A stretch of DNA of 48,819 nt, taken from Ruminococcus flavefaciens (GTDB taxonomy: Bacteria; Bacillota; Clostridia; Oscillospirales; Ruminococcaceae). Positions 8,111-16,436 of the stretch are shown piece by piece. Under the pieces are notes generated by a model, which saw nothing but the letters and a program-made list of their open reading frames with translations, had not been told where the DNA came from and ran no database searches. Position 1 is the stretch's first letter; each line of letters starts with the position of its first letter. Made by a program: the position numbers and the translations under genes. The stretch lies in assembly GCA_004554385.1 (NCBI GenBank), contig SFMO01000034.1, positions 1 through 48,819 on the forward strand, in the 5' to 3' direction.

Positions 8111-8140
8111 CGGCTCACTTTGGTGAGCCGCTAATTTTTT
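8111..8140 (+). terminator. Terminator after integrase
   Basis: CGGCTCAC (8111-8118) pairs perfectly with GTGAGCCG (8123-8130) over a TTTG loop, followed by CTAATTTTTT. Confidence 0.85.
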
Positions 8141-8152
8141 GCCCGTTTTGAC

Positions 8153-8181
8153 TTGATGAAATGGAAGGATTATGGTATAAT
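8153..8181 (+). promoter_or_regulatory. Extended -10 promoter
   Basis: TTGATG (8153-8158), 17-bp spacer, TATAAT (8176-8181) preceded by TGG, an extended -10. It would drive the small gene at 8220. Confidence 0.65.
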
Positions 8182-8219
8182 GGTATGGTACGAAAAACGT
8201 ATATAAGAGGTAAAACACT

Positions 8220-8594
8220 ATGATGAATCAATATTTTGGTGAGCTGACATTTGATTGTGGTTGGACAACAAAACGAAATATTCATTTGTTTGATAAAAAC
8301 TATGAGATTGAAGTTTATCTCCTTGCATATAAATCAGAACGGGAAATACTCGCTGTGCAGGACGATGCCTGCCGTACATATCTTGAGAACGAGAAAGAGA
8401 ATCTTGCTTGCATGGAGAAGCTGCTGCTTGATTACAGCGATGATGCGGCGCTGCGATTTACGCCAAGCTCACTGTATTTTGACAGAGACGGAGGCTGCGC
8501 ATTGCTCTGCGATGATGAACAAGACCTTGATGAAGGGATCGCAGTCTGCATCCTGCCGGAAAAAAGTGTGGAGTATCAGAGTGATTATCTCTAA
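8220..8594 (+). CDS. Small acidic protein, possibly DUF6985-like
   Basis: 124 residues, acidic and soluble, with no signal or membrane segment. The N-terminus FGELTFDCGWTTKRNI reads like the opening beta strands of the DUF6985 group, whose members often sit near mobile genes and toxin/immunity loci; the resemblance is by eye. Start ATG 8220 (two ATGs in tandem) follows AAGAGGT. It lies between the integrase terminator and the cluster of probable integrase arm sites, so I infer it belongs to the mobile element as cargo. Confidence 0.55.
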   Translation: MMNQYFGELTFDCGWTTKRNIHLFDKNYEIEVYLLAYKSEREILAVQDDACRTYLENEKENLACMEKLLLDYSDDAALRFTPSSLYFDRDGGCALLCDDEQDLDEGIAVCILPEKSVEYQSDYL

Positions 8595-8611
8595 TTGCAC
8601 GATTCTGTAAA

Positions 8612-8675
8612 GAATACTACTCCAAAATCCTTAGTAGTAAAACACCCTGTGTTTACTACCATTTCTACTACTAAC
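8612..8675. promoter_or_regulatory. Cluster of probable Tn916-type integrase arm-binding sites
   Basis: Four copies of an AGTAGTAAA-like word lie within 64 bases: GAATACTACTCC (8612-8623, minus orientation), TTAGTAGTAAAAC (8631-8643, plus), GTGTTTACTACC (8649-8660, minus) and TCTACTACTAAC (8664-8675, minus). From memory, the DNA used with the Tn916 integrase N-terminal domain has the core GAGTAGTAAATTC, which these resemble. Their presence downstream of a Tn916-type integrase suggests one end of the element lies shortly to the right. Confidence 0.6.
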
Positions 8676-8699
8676 GATGTCCTTAGAATGCCAAGATAT

Positions 8700-8800
8700 G
8701 CCGCAATTTGCCGAGTTCGCCGTGAATCTTGACAGAATCAGTACACCCGTTCGTCAAAGTATACAAAGGCAAATCGCGGCAAATCACGGCAAAATACGGA
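8700..8800. repeat. GGCAAAT/GCCG repeats at probable element edge
   Basis: GCCGCAATTTGCCG (about 8700-8713) is a near inverted copy of GGCAAATCGCGGC (about 8768-8780), and GGCAAA(T/A) recurs three times at about 8768-8796. The repeats lie between the arm-site cluster and the phosphatase gene, where the element boundary is expected. Whether they are attachment-site sequence is not known. Confidence 0.4.
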
Positions 8801-8811
8801 GGTTTAGACCT

Positions 8812-9270
8812 ATGATAAAGGTTATGTTCGTCTGCCACGGCAATATCTGCCGCTCGCCAATGGCTGAATTCATAATGAAAAAGCTCGTCACTGACTGCGG
8901 AATGTCCGATCAGTTCCACATCGCTTCAAGCGCCACAAGCACCGAAGAGCTTGGCAACACGGTCTATCCCCCTGCACGTGCCGAGCTGGCAAAGCACGGT
9001 ATCGGCTGCGCAGGAAAAACTGCTGTCAGACTTATGAAAAGCGACTATGACAAATTCGATTACTTCATTGGAATGGATACTGCCAATATCCGCAACATGA
9101 ATCGTATCTTTGGCAGCGACAGCGGCGGCAAGATCTGTAAGCTCCTCACTTTTGCAGGCAGGGGCGACGATGTTTCCGACCCGTGGTACAGCAGAGATTT
9201 CAGCAAAGCGTATTCCGATATTGAGGAAGGCTGCAAAGGACTTCTCAGCAGCATTATGAAGCAGAAATGA
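8812..9270 (+). CDS. Low-molecular-weight protein tyrosine phosphatase
   Basis: 152 residues. The phosphatase loop VCHGNICRSPMAE (C-x5-R-S) lies at the N-terminus and the general acid is in SDPWYSRDF, both hallmarks of the LMW-PTP family; bacterial members dephosphorylate tyrosine (or arginine) residues on cytoplasmic proteins. ATG 8812 is preferred over an upstream in-frame start at 8677 because the family begins with this MIKVMFVC strand and ACGGAGG lies just ahead. Its TGA overlaps the next ATG (ATGA), so the two are translationally coupled. The mobile-element edge is immediately upstream, so its original promoter may have been displaced. Confidence 0.92.
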   Translation: MIKVMFVCHGNICRSPMAEFIMKKLVTDCGMSDQFHIASSATSTEELGNTVYPPARAELAKHGIGCAGKTAVRLMKSDYDKFDYFIGMDTANIRNMNRIFGSDSGGKICKLLTFAGRGDDVSDPWYSRDFSKAYSDIEEGCKGLLSSIMKQK

Positions 9271-10004
9271 AAGATACAGCTATCATCAGCAGCAGTTTCG
9301 CCTGCGGCGGCTACACATCAGGAAGCAGCGGTATATGGACAAGAAATGCCCCATCCGATCCCCCCACGAATGACTATATTTTCCTGAGCGAAAGACTTGG
9401 GGCTCCACTGTCAGTCTTTGTAAGACCATATCAGGCAGGCGGTGACAAGGTCAGTATCGTCGGTGCCGTGCACGGCGGCTCAGGTATAATCAGAGACAAT
9501 GATCTCAAAAAGACAGACGGACTTGTAACAGCTGAAAAGGGACTGGTGCTGACTGTCATCGCTGCGGACTGCGTACCGATATACCTGCTTGATGAAAGGG
9601 CAGGAGTTATCGGGCTTCTGCACTGCGGCTGGCGGTCAGCAGCAGAAAGCCTCATCAGCAATGGTATCAGCTCCATGAGGGCGCTCGGAGCTTCGCCCTC
9701 TTATATCCATGCAGTTATAGGTCCCCACATCTGCTCCGAATGCTATGAAGTCGGCGAAGAGGTGTACCAAAAATACTCTGATGTCTTCACGGAAGCAGAG
9801 CTCAGTCAGTTCTTTTCTGTCCGCAGCGGCAGAATTCATCTTCAGCTCCCGGCAGCTATCCGCACAAGACTCATGGCAGAATCGGTCCCGGAAGGCAATA
9901 TATCCGAGGTCGGAGAGTGTACATGCCATGACAGGTCATACTACTCATACAGGCGCGGCGACAGGGGCAGACAGAATCTGGCGTTTCTCATGCTGCGCAG
10001 ATAA
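9267..10004 (+). CDS. pgeF: PgeF/YfiH-family (laccase-domain, polyphenol oxidase) protein
   Basis: 245 residues of the DUF152/YfiH family, members of which hydrolyse mis-incorporated residues in peptidoglycan precursors or act as purine nucleosidases. Metal/catalytic motifs are present: GAVHGG, IAADCVPIYLLD (catalytic Cys), IGLLHCGWRSAAE, GPHICSECYEVG, and the tail CTCHDRSYYSYRRGDRGRQ. It overlaps the phosphatase gene by 4 bp and is followed after 11 bp by an acetyltransferase. The family is firm; the substrate is not known from sequence. Confidence 0.9.
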   Translation: MKDTAIISSSFACGGYTSGSSGIWTRNAPSDPPTNDYIFLSERLGAPLSVFVRPYQAGGDKVSIVGAVHGGSGIIRDNDLKKTDGLVTAEKGLVLTVIAADCVPIYLLDERAGVIGLLHCGWRSAAESLISNGISSMRALGASPSYIHAVIGPHICSECYEVGEEVYQKYSDVFTEAELSQFFSVRSGRIHLQLPAAIRTRLMAESVPEGNISEVGECTCHDRSYYSYRRGDRGRQNLAFLMLRR

Positions 10005-10015
10005 GGAGAAGGATA

Positions 10016-10558
10016 ATGCAGCTTAAACCACTTCCACAGGATTCTCAGGACAAGCTCAAAGCCGACAGGATAAACAAAGAAGCCTTTCCGCCGTGGGAAA
10101 GGAACTCTCTCGATGACCTGTATGGCTCAGACAGCCCCGAAAAACTCGATATGCTCGGGATTTACGATGATGCCGATATGATAACAGGCTTTCTTATGGT
10201 GCGCATATACGAAAATATCCGCTATCTCGCCTATCTCGCAGTCAGCCGTGAAAGGCGCTCGGAAGGCATAGGAAGCAGTGCACTTCAGCTTCTCAGGGAG
10301 AGATATGATACGGCACAGATAGTTGTGGAATTCGAAACTCCCGATGACAGCCTCCCCGATAATGCTCTGAGACTTCGCCGACGGGATTTTTACCTCAGAA
10401 ACGGCTTTTACGAAACAGGCTGGTACAGCTTCTACGACGATACGGAATTCACCATTGCCTGCTCTCAGCGTAATTTTGACAAGGATGGCTTTGAGAAATT
10501 TATCGGCTACCTCGGCACGATAATCATCGACCATATCCCTCACCCCTACAGAAAATAA
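10016..10558 (+). CDS. GNAT-family N-acetyltransferase
   Basis: 180 residues. The central block YLAYLAVSRERRSEGIGSSA is a classic GNAT motif A (beta-4, then the R-x-x-G-I-G acetyl-CoA pyrophosphate loop) and the later RRDFYLRNGFYETG is motif B with the usual Tyr. Substrate unknown. AAGGAGAAGG precedes ATG 10016. It is the last gene of the phosphatase-PgeF operon, which ends in a strong hairpin. Confidence 0.88.
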   Translation: MQLKPLPQDSQDKLKADRINKEAFPPWERNSLDDLYGSDSPEKLDMLGIYDDADMITGFLMVRIYENIRYLAYLAVSRERRSEGIGSSALQLLRERYDTAQIVVEFETPDDSLPDNALRLRRRDFYLRNGFYETGWYSFYDDTEFTIACSQRNFDKDGFEKFIGYLGTIIIDHIPHPYRK

Positions 10559-10560
10559 AA

Positions 10561-10612
10561 ACAGCCCGTCAGCTCCTTAATGTCCTAAGAACCGGGGAGC
10601 TGTCGGGCTGTT
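10561..10612. terminator. Bidirectional terminator
   Basis: ACAGCCCG-TC-AGCTCC (10561-10576) pairs with GGAGCT-GT-CGGGCTGT (about 10596-10611). It sits between converging genes (acetyltransferase and GGDEF protein). Confidence 0.75.
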
Positions 10613-10620
10613 ATCATATT

Positions 10621-11790
10621 TTATTCAGCAGCCGCATCGGGCTTTCTTCTGCCGTGGTATATCTCCTTCTGGATATACAGCTTCTCATCTGCCTGAGCAA
10701 TGAGCTGAGCAGCTGTAATTGCTCCCGAGGTGCAGACTGCACAGCCTGTACACACCGTTATCTGAGGTATCAGGTCTGCGCATTTCTCGCGCATTATGTT
10801 AACCTCATTCTGAATATTCTCCTGCACAGGTGAATCCTCAGTTGTTATGAGAACAAACTCATCTCCGCCGTACCTTGCGCAGAAGCCGTGAAGCCTTTCC
10901 GAGACATTGTGAAGAGCGTCCGCAACGAGCTGAAGCGCTCTGTCACCTGCTATATGGCCGAATTTGTCATTGACCTGCTTAAAGTCGTTCACATCTATCA
11001 TATGTATCCTGAACGGATTATCCTCTGTGGCATTATGTATCATATCCTGAAGGAAGATCTCCATGTGTCTGCGGTTGTTAAGACCTGTGAGAGCGTCGGA
11101 GTATATTTCGCTGTTCTGTATCTCAAGGAATGAGAGATGTATCGGAAGGAGTATTCCAAGCGGAACTATGGGAGTAAGAGGAAGGATACCCTCAAGCACA
11201 GCAGCAAGAGACGGCAGGATTATGAAAAGCAGCGGAAGACGGTATTCCTTTTTTATCTTGACCTGCTGATTTGCAAAGCTCTGACCGAAGGAGTAGACTC
11301 CGCTGCCGAAGAGCTGGAGCAGTATGAATACCAGATGCAGATTATAGCCGTTTCCCAGCTGATAGATATTATTCTCGTCAACGTAGAAATAAAATCCCGT
11401 GAAAACAGACAATATGGTAAGCAGTGAATCCACCGCCGCTACAGCATAGTGCATGAAGATCAGTATCTTCATATTCCTTGACTTATTCTGGTCTATTCTG
11501 TATATAACAAATATGCACCACGCAAGAGTCAGCAGCATAACTGCCACAAGTCCCACAGCACTTGCTATCTTGTTTACGGTGATCCCTGTAGGGATAAGCC
11601 CTCCCTGTCCGAGAGCCCATATGATGTCACTTATAAGGTAGACTATAAAGAACAGTGCCATTCCTCTGAAATGCCGCATCTGAAGGTCTGTACCAACGTT
11701 TTTGTTCGCCTTCTTGATAATGCCAATCGAGAAGAAAATGCAGAAAATCTCAGTTATCACATATGAAATATAAGCACCTGAACTGTCCAT
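10621..11790 (-). CDS. Membrane GGDEF diguanylate cyclase
   Basis: 389 residues: about seven hydrophobic segments (residues 7-225) followed by a GGDEF domain (about 232-385). The substrate-positioning region SDALTGLNNRRHMEIFL, the metal Asp in HMIDVNDFKQVND and the active motif RYGGDEF (308-312) are all intact, so c-di-GMP synthesis is expected. There is no RxxD at the I-site position, so product inhibition is not predicted. The N-terminal membrane part is a generic sensor of unknown ligand. Monocistronic, with AGGAGGTGAG ahead of ATG 11790. Confidence 0.9.
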   Translation of the reverse strand: MDSSGAYISYVITEIFCIFFSIGIIKKANKNVGTDLQMRHFRGMALFFIVYLISDIIWALGQGGLIPTGITVNKIASAVGLVAVMLLTLAWCIFVIYRIDQNKSRNMKILIFMHYAVAAVDSLLTILSVFTGFYFYVDENNIYQLGNGYNLHLVFILLQLFGSGVYSFGQSFANQQVKIKKEYRLPLLFIILPSLAAVLEGILPLTPIVPLGILLPIHLSFLEIQNSEIYSDALTGLNNRRHMEIFLQDMIHNATEDNPFRIHMIDVNDFKQVNDKFGHIAGDRALQLVADALHNVSERLHGFCARYGGDEFVLITTEDSPVQENIQNEVNIMREKCADLIPQITVCTGCAVCTSGAITAAQLIAQADEKLYIQKEIYHGRRKPDAAAE

Positions 11791-11964
11791 TTGCTCACCT
11801 CCTCACATAAAGACCCTGTACTTGTTTATATTATTATGATACCATATTTAAGCCTTATATATATGATGATTTTGTAAATATTTTTTTGAAGCTATTATAT
11901 TTGTAATATCTTACAACAAGCGCTCTGCTGTATTGGTAAAAATGTGAGGTTGCAGAAACAAAAA

Positions 11965-11990
11965 TGCCGGGACCTTTTGGTTCCGGCAGC
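11965..11990 (-). terminator. Terminator of the Zn-ribbon membrane protein gene
   Basis: On the minus strand GCCGGAACC (11987-11979) pairs with GGTCCCGGC (11974-11966) over a 4-base loop, followed by ATTTTTGTTT. Confidence 0.8.
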
Positions 11991-12002
11991 TTTGATAATT
12001 AA

Positions 12003-13076
12003 TTATTCTTTTGTCAATAATGCATTGCAGTTCGGGCATCTCCTGAACTTGACAGAGCACATTGAACCGCAGTACTGACATTGGACGCGGTCCTTAGGTG
12101 TATTATCTGCCGGAGATGAAGGGGAGCCGTAAATATCATCCATCTGACCACTTACAGGTTTGTTTACGTATGTTGTCACAGGCACAGCGGTCTGATAATC
12201 CGTGGAAGGCTTGATGTATTCCTCCGCCATCTGCGCTTCTGCTTCGCTGTCTTCGGGAGCGGGAACTGCCTTCCAGTATTTCATTTCGAATAATCCAAGC
12301 ATTGCAGATGCGTGAAAAATAGTAAATCCAAGCCAAAAGAGCGGCATTATAAGATTGCTGAAGGATATATCTCTCTTATAATCCCTTGTAAAGTTATAAA
12401 ATGCAGTATTAATAGCCTCGCCGATATGAGTATCATCGTTGAACAGCATACCATTGAGATCGCCGTTGAACTCTCCTGTTTTTTGTGCTGTCAGAACAGG
12501 ATCCGTATCATCTCCCTGCATACCTTCCCAGAACCAGTCGTTAAAATTCGGGTCAGGATCTCTCGGCTGGGAATAGACTATCAACCAGTGCATCTCGTCA
12601 CTGAATTCCTGAAGATACCTGTGATAAGCGTAATTCTCAAGACTCGGGTACACATTCTGCCATTCCTCATTGTTGACAGTGACAACAGAAGGTGCAACTC
12701 CCGTTTTATCCATGAAGCTTTCAAGAGTACTTCTCAGCTCGTTCTTATTATTGATAACATCTGCATCATCTTCGATTATAATTGAATGGTCGTAGTTTTT
12801 CGGCACAAAGCCTATTACTTCCCTCAGCATTCTGAAGCCCACAAAAAAGAACGGAATATAAAATAATAACACAAACAGTCTCTTCCAGTCAAATCCGGGC
12901 TTGAATTTTTTGTCTGCATAGAAGTATCTTGGCTGATTGTGACGGTAATAAACGTATCTTCTTGACCCCGGAAAATGCGACCTGCTTATTCTTGGTCCGC
13001 TTCTTCCGTGTGAACCTCCGTGAGAGCCGCCGTGACCTCCGCCCCCATGAGAGCCTCCTCCTGATGAATGTGGCAT
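12003..13076 (-). CDS. Membrane protein with His/Gly-rich N-terminus and C-terminal zinc ribbon
   Basis: 357 residues. The N-terminal 30 residues are mostly Gly, His and Ser (GGSHGGGGHGGSHGGSHG), followed by an Arg/Tyr-rich part, a membrane helix (about 67-85, RLFVLLFYIPFFFVGF), an extramembrane domain (about 95-255) with alternating beta/alpha pattern loosely like TPM/MOLO-1 folds, a second hydrophobic segment (about 262-282) and a C-terminal zinc ribbon CQYCGSMCSVKFRRCPNC. Start ATG 13076 is chosen because AGGGGGGA lies just upstream; an earlier in-frame start has none. It is transcribed away from the kinase-like/VWA operon across a shared intergenic region and, like the first gene of that operon, carries a zinc ribbon. 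Function not assigned. Confidence 0.75.
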   Translation of the reverse strand: MPHSSGGGSHGGGGHGGSHGGSHGRSGPRISRSHFPGSRRYVYYRHNQPRYFYADKKFKPGFDWKRLFVLLFYIPFFFVGFRMLREVIGFVPKNYDHSIIIEDDADVINNKNELRSTLESFMDKTGVAPSVVTVNNEEWQNVYPSLENYAYHRYLQEFSDEMHWLIVYSQPRDPDPNFNDWFWEGMQGDDTDPVLTAQKTGEFNGDLNGMLFNDDTHIGEAINTAFYNFTRDYKRDISFSNLIMPLFWLGFTIFHASAMLGLFEMKYWKAVPAPEDSEAEAQMAEEYIKPSTDYQTAVPVTTYVNKPVSGQMDDIYGSPSSPADNTPKDRVQCQYCGSMCSVKFRRCPNCNALLTKE

Positions 13077-13334
13077 ACCAGTCCCCCCTATATCAATAAA
13101 TAATATGTACTCAATAACCGCTGTCGGGCAAAACAATTTGCAGAAAATATTATTGGATAATTTGTTTTCCCTGCACTCTGAAAACTAAAAATGTGCTTTA
13201 AAAAGCTGTATAAAGCAAATTTTAAGTTGTTGAGCGGATATTAAATATTATTATACACACGGCTTATGTTTTTGTCAAGGGGCATAGCTTTTTCGCACTG
13301 AGATAAATATCTGCACAATTTTTCACCACGATTG

Positions 13335-13363
13335 TTGCTATTTATATTATTTTGTGATATAAT
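13335..13363 (+). promoter_or_regulatory. Promoter of the kinase-like/VWA/PurA-like operon
   Basis: TTGCTA (13335-13340), 17-bp spacer, TATAAT (13358-13363) preceded by TGA (extended -10). The start site would be about 13370, leaving a short leader to the ATG at 13407. The remaining divergent intergenic DNA (13077-13330) is AT-rich with no gene. Confidence 0.7.
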
Positions 13364-13406
13364 TATTTCACTATTACTTATATTTTTATTAATTAAGGGG
13401 GAGAGT

Positions 13407-14375
13407 ATGAAAAATCTGAACTGTAAAAACTGCGGCGGACCTATGGTCATTGACCCGTCAGGCACAACTGCAAGCTGTCCGTACTGCGGCTCGAATTATG
13501 TTCTCGACCACAGTGATACCGATTATTACCGTGATTTCTACCGACGCATGAGAGGCTTCCTTCAGCTTTCTGCGGACGGTCAGGAGAGACGCAGACGTGC
13601 TGACGAGCTGTGGAATAACGCGGCGTCGGAGGTATTTGAGTGTACCGACGGTCGTCAGATAGATGTCAAAAGTATGCACATCTACAAGGACAGGGTAATG
13701 ACGGCTTATACCGCCAGACAGAACATCATCTTCCGCTTTGACATCGGCAATGAGGACAAGGCGGACAAGTACCGCAGAAATGTTTCTTCCATAGATTATC
13801 CTTCAGCGGATACCAGAGGACTTTCCGATTTCTTCCCGAGGATAAGCGGTGGATTTGAGCTTAGCGACGGTACGACTCTCCTTGCGGTTAAAAAGCATGA
13901 GGACGGGTACCCTCTGAGACTTTTCGGTACTCTCAGCGGCAGACATACAGCATGGCTGATAGGACGTATGGAAAACCTCTGCTGTGTTCTTGAATACAAC
14001 AGCATAGTTCATCCCGAGCTGAGTGCCGATACTATATACATAAACCCGTACGACCATCAGGCAAGTCTTTACGGCGGCTGGTGGAATGCCGTTCCGAACA
14101 ATACTTCAGCCAACGGACGAATATGGACTACCCGTGATAATCTTACGGCTCTCCGTGAAACTGCGGCGAAGGTTCTGGGATTTGCCTCCGCATCGGATGC
14201 GTGTCCGACTGACGACGTACCTAAGCCATTTGCTGACTTTCTTAGGAGCGCTCCTCTCAGCAATGCATATGAGGATTTCGGATACTGGGACGATGTGCTG
14301 ATAAAGTCCTATGGTGAGAGGAAATTCATTAACATGGAAACAGACGACCAGCAGATATACGGAAAAGGAAAGTAA
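13407..14375 (+). CDS. Zinc ribbon plus degenerate protein-kinase-like domain
   Basis: 322 residues. An N-terminal zinc ribbon uses C6, C9, C24 and C27 (CKNCGG...CPYCGSNY). Residues about 150-300 follow the layout of a protein kinase: LLAVKKH (Lys162 at the beta-3 position), then SIVHPELSADTIYINPYDHQ (200-219) where the catalytic loop would be, SLYGGWW (221-226) in place of the DFG motif, and TTRDNLTALRETAAKVLG like the alpha-F region. The HRD Asp and DFG Asp are not conserved, so it may be a pseudokinase; the fold assignment is my inference. ATG 13407 follows GGGGGAGAG. It is the first gene of a four-gene operon, two bases before the first VWA gene. Confidence 0.7.
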   Translation: MKNLNCKNCGGPMVIDPSGTTASCPYCGSNYVLDHSDTDYYRDFYRRMRGFLQLSADGQERRRRADELWNNAASEVFECTDGRQIDVKSMHIYKDRVMTAYTARQNIIFRFDIGNEDKADKYRRNVSSIDYPSADTRGLSDFFPRISGGFELSDGTTLLAVKKHEDGYPLRLFGTLSGRHTAWLIGRMENLCCVLEYNSIVHPELSADTIYINPYDHQASLYGGWWNAVPNNTSANGRIWTTRDNLTALRETAAKVLGFASASDACPTDDVPKPFADFLRSAPLSNAYEDFGYWDDVLIKSYGERKFINMETDDQQIYGKGK

Positions 14376-14377
14376 AT

Positions 14378-15283
14378 ATGGGACGTGGAAGCTATACTGC
14401 CAGTGACTGGGTAAAGCTGAGAAGCTCTTTCGGCACTGAGAAGAAAACAGAACAGATATTTACGGCAAAGACCTCTTCCTATACTATGCCGTCCCTGAAT
14501 GGCGTCATAAGGGAGGCGCGTGACAATGCGGACTCGCCGAGGTCGACTCCTGTGATAATAGGTCTTGATGTGACGGCTTCAATGGGCTACCTTGCCGAGG
14601 AGCTGGCGCTCAATTCCCTAAATAAGGCTATAGTCTATCTCTATAAAACCAAGCCGATACACTGTCCGCAGGTCATGTGCTGTGCCATAGGCGACTGCAA
14701 AAGCGACAGGTTTCCGCTTCAGGTCACCCAGTTTGAGAGCGATATCCGCATAATCAGACAGCTGACAGGTCTCTGCCTTGAGGGCGGAGGCGGCGGAAAC
14801 GGCGGTGAATCGTATAATCTTGCGTGGTATTTTGCCGCAAGACGAACTCGGACGGACTGTTTTGAGAAGCGCAGGGAAAAAGGGCATCTTATAACCATAG
14901 GCGACGACAACTGCCACAGGATACTCACAAGAAGTGAGATAAGCCGTGTTTTCGGCGACAGCGCTGAATATGACCTGTCCGCTGAGGAGCTCATTGCAGA
15001 GGCTGAGAAAATGTATCATGTCTTTCATATATGCATAGACAGGGGACTGCCTGAGGACGAGAGGATATTTGCAGGCTGGAGGGAGATACTTCCCGGGCGT
15101 ACTGCCATCATAAACAGGAAGGACATATCCTGTCTGTCAGAGCTGATATATGCTCTTATATCAGTGGCTGAGGGCAGAACTCCCAACGAGGCACTGAGTG
15201 CTGCAGACCAGCAGGCAGCCGAAAGGATAGCAGGCTCGCTTGCTTATATAAACATACCACAAAACAATAATATATCATTCTGA
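14378..15283 (+). CDS. VWA-domain protein 1
   Basis: 301 residues. After the opening MGRGSYTASDW, residues 58-290 form a von Willebrand A-type domain: strand VIIGLDVTASMGYLAEE holds the MIDAS D64-x-T66-x-S68 (Thr in place of the usual first Ser). Later strands HLITIGDDNC and YHVFHICID follow the Rossmann pattern. No signal peptide, so a cytoplasmic metal-dependent protein-binding module is expected. It starts two bases after the kinase-like gene and is paralogous over its whole length to the next gene, pointing to tandem duplication and probably a heteromeric complex. Confidence 0.85.
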   Translation: MGRGSYTASDWVKLRSSFGTEKKTEQIFTAKTSSYTMPSLNGVIREARDNADSPRSTPVIIGLDVTASMGYLAEELALNSLNKAIVYLYKTKPIHCPQVMCCAIGDCKSDRFPLQVTQFESDIRIIRQLTGLCLEGGGGGNGGESYNLAWYFAARRTRTDCFEKRREKGHLITIGDDNCHRILTRSEISRVFGDSAEYDLSAEELIAEAEKMYHVFHICIDRGLPEDERIFAGWREILPGRTAIINRKDISCLSELIYALISVAEGRTPNEALSAADQQAAERIAGSLAYINIPQNNNISF

Positions 15284-15296
15284 GGAGGAATTTAAT

Positions 15297-16436
15297 ATGG
15301 GACGCGGAAGCTATAATGCAGCTGACTGGAACAAACTCAAAAACAGCAGAGGTATCAATGCGGATTCAACTGCAAATGAAATTTTCAGCGGCAACAAGGT
15401 AAATGAGAAGTATCTGCCGCAGTTCATAACAATGCGTGAATCAAGGGACAGCGAGGACTCGCCGCAGTCAACGCCGATAATCATAGGCTTTGACTCCACG
15501 GGCTCTATGGGTTATCTTGCGGCAGAGATAGCAAAGAATTCCCTGAATAAGACCGCTACTATGATACTGGAAAAGAGACCTGTGACCGACCCTCATATCA
15601 TGTGTGCGGCTTTCACATCGCCGACTGCTTCTGTGAGCACTCCTGCATTGCAGGTGACACAGTTTGAGGCGGATATCCGCGTGGTGGAGCAGCTCCTTGA
15701 GTTCCATCTTTCAGGCGGAAACAGATACAGCTACGATGCTCTGGTGTGGTATTTTGCACTGAAGCACACCTCCATAGACTCTTATGAAAAGCATAAAAGG
15801 AAGGGCTTTATCTTCTGCATCGGTGACGAGGTGGGAGACGACGGTAAATCAGATATAATCAGCTCCGAAGATATAAAATCTGTCTATAACGATGACGGCG
15901 AACACGGTTATACAACAAGAGACCTCTATAATGCGGCAAGTGAGAAATATCAGATATTCCATATCATAACGGGAAGTCATACCGCAGGCTCTCTTGAAAC
16001 TTGGGAGCCGCTTATCCCGGGCAGAAATGCAGTTATCGAACCCGGTGACATCGAATTCCTTGCGGAGGTAATGCTCTCCATAATGCAGGTGGCAGGGGGA
16101 ATGTCAAAGGCAGATGCGGCTTCTCAGTGGACAGACAAGGCTAAAAATGCAGTTGAAAAGGCACTCTCAACTATAAATGTGGTTCCCGAGCCTGCTGATG
16201 AGCCTGTGACAAGAACTGCTCCCGTGGCAGAGAAAGCTCCCGGGCATAACGGAGTGCCCGTGGCAAAGCCTGTGAAAGAGGCAAAGCCCATAGCTGTAGC
16301 TAAGCCGATGAACGCTCCGAAGCCCATGACCGAGGCTAAACCTGTGTCGGAGCACAAAGCCGATGATATGCCGAAAAGTGATGAAAGCAGCGACAAAAAG
16401 GGCTTTTTCTCGAAGCTTTTCCACAAGGATAAATGA
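15297..16436 (+). CDS. VWA-domain protein 2 with Ala-Lys-Pro repeat tail
   Basis: 379 residues. The same opening as its neighbour (MGRGSYNAADW) and the MIDAS segment IIIGFDSTGSMGYLAAEIA with D66, T68 and S70. The VWA domain ends near residue 290; the tail is low-complexity with repeated A-K-P-[MIV] units (AKPVKEAKPIAVAKPMNAPKP) and closes with KKGFFSKLFHKDK, a short amphipathic basic end that could bind a membrane or partner. The ribosome site GAGGAGGAATTT precedes ATG 15297. Its TGA overlaps the ATG of the PurA-like gene, so the two products are made in coupled amounts. Confidence 0.85.
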   Translation: MGRGSYNAADWNKLKNSRGINADSTANEIFSGNKVNEKYLPQFITMRESRDSEDSPQSTPIIIGFDSTGSMGYLAAEIAKNSLNKTATMILEKRPVTDPHIMCAAFTSPTASVSTPALQVTQFEADIRVVEQLLEFHLSGGNRYSYDALVWYFALKHTSIDSYEKHKRKGFIFCIGDEVGDDGKSDIISSEDIKSVYNDDGEHGYTTRDLYNAASEKYQIFHIITGSHTAGSLETWEPLIPGRNAVIEPGDIEFLAEVMLSIMQVAGGMSKADAASQWTDKAKNAVEKALSTINVVPEPADEPVTRTAPVAEKAPGHNGVPVAKPVKEAKPIAVAKPMNAPKPMTEAKPVSEHKADDMPKSDESSDKKGFFSKLFHKDK

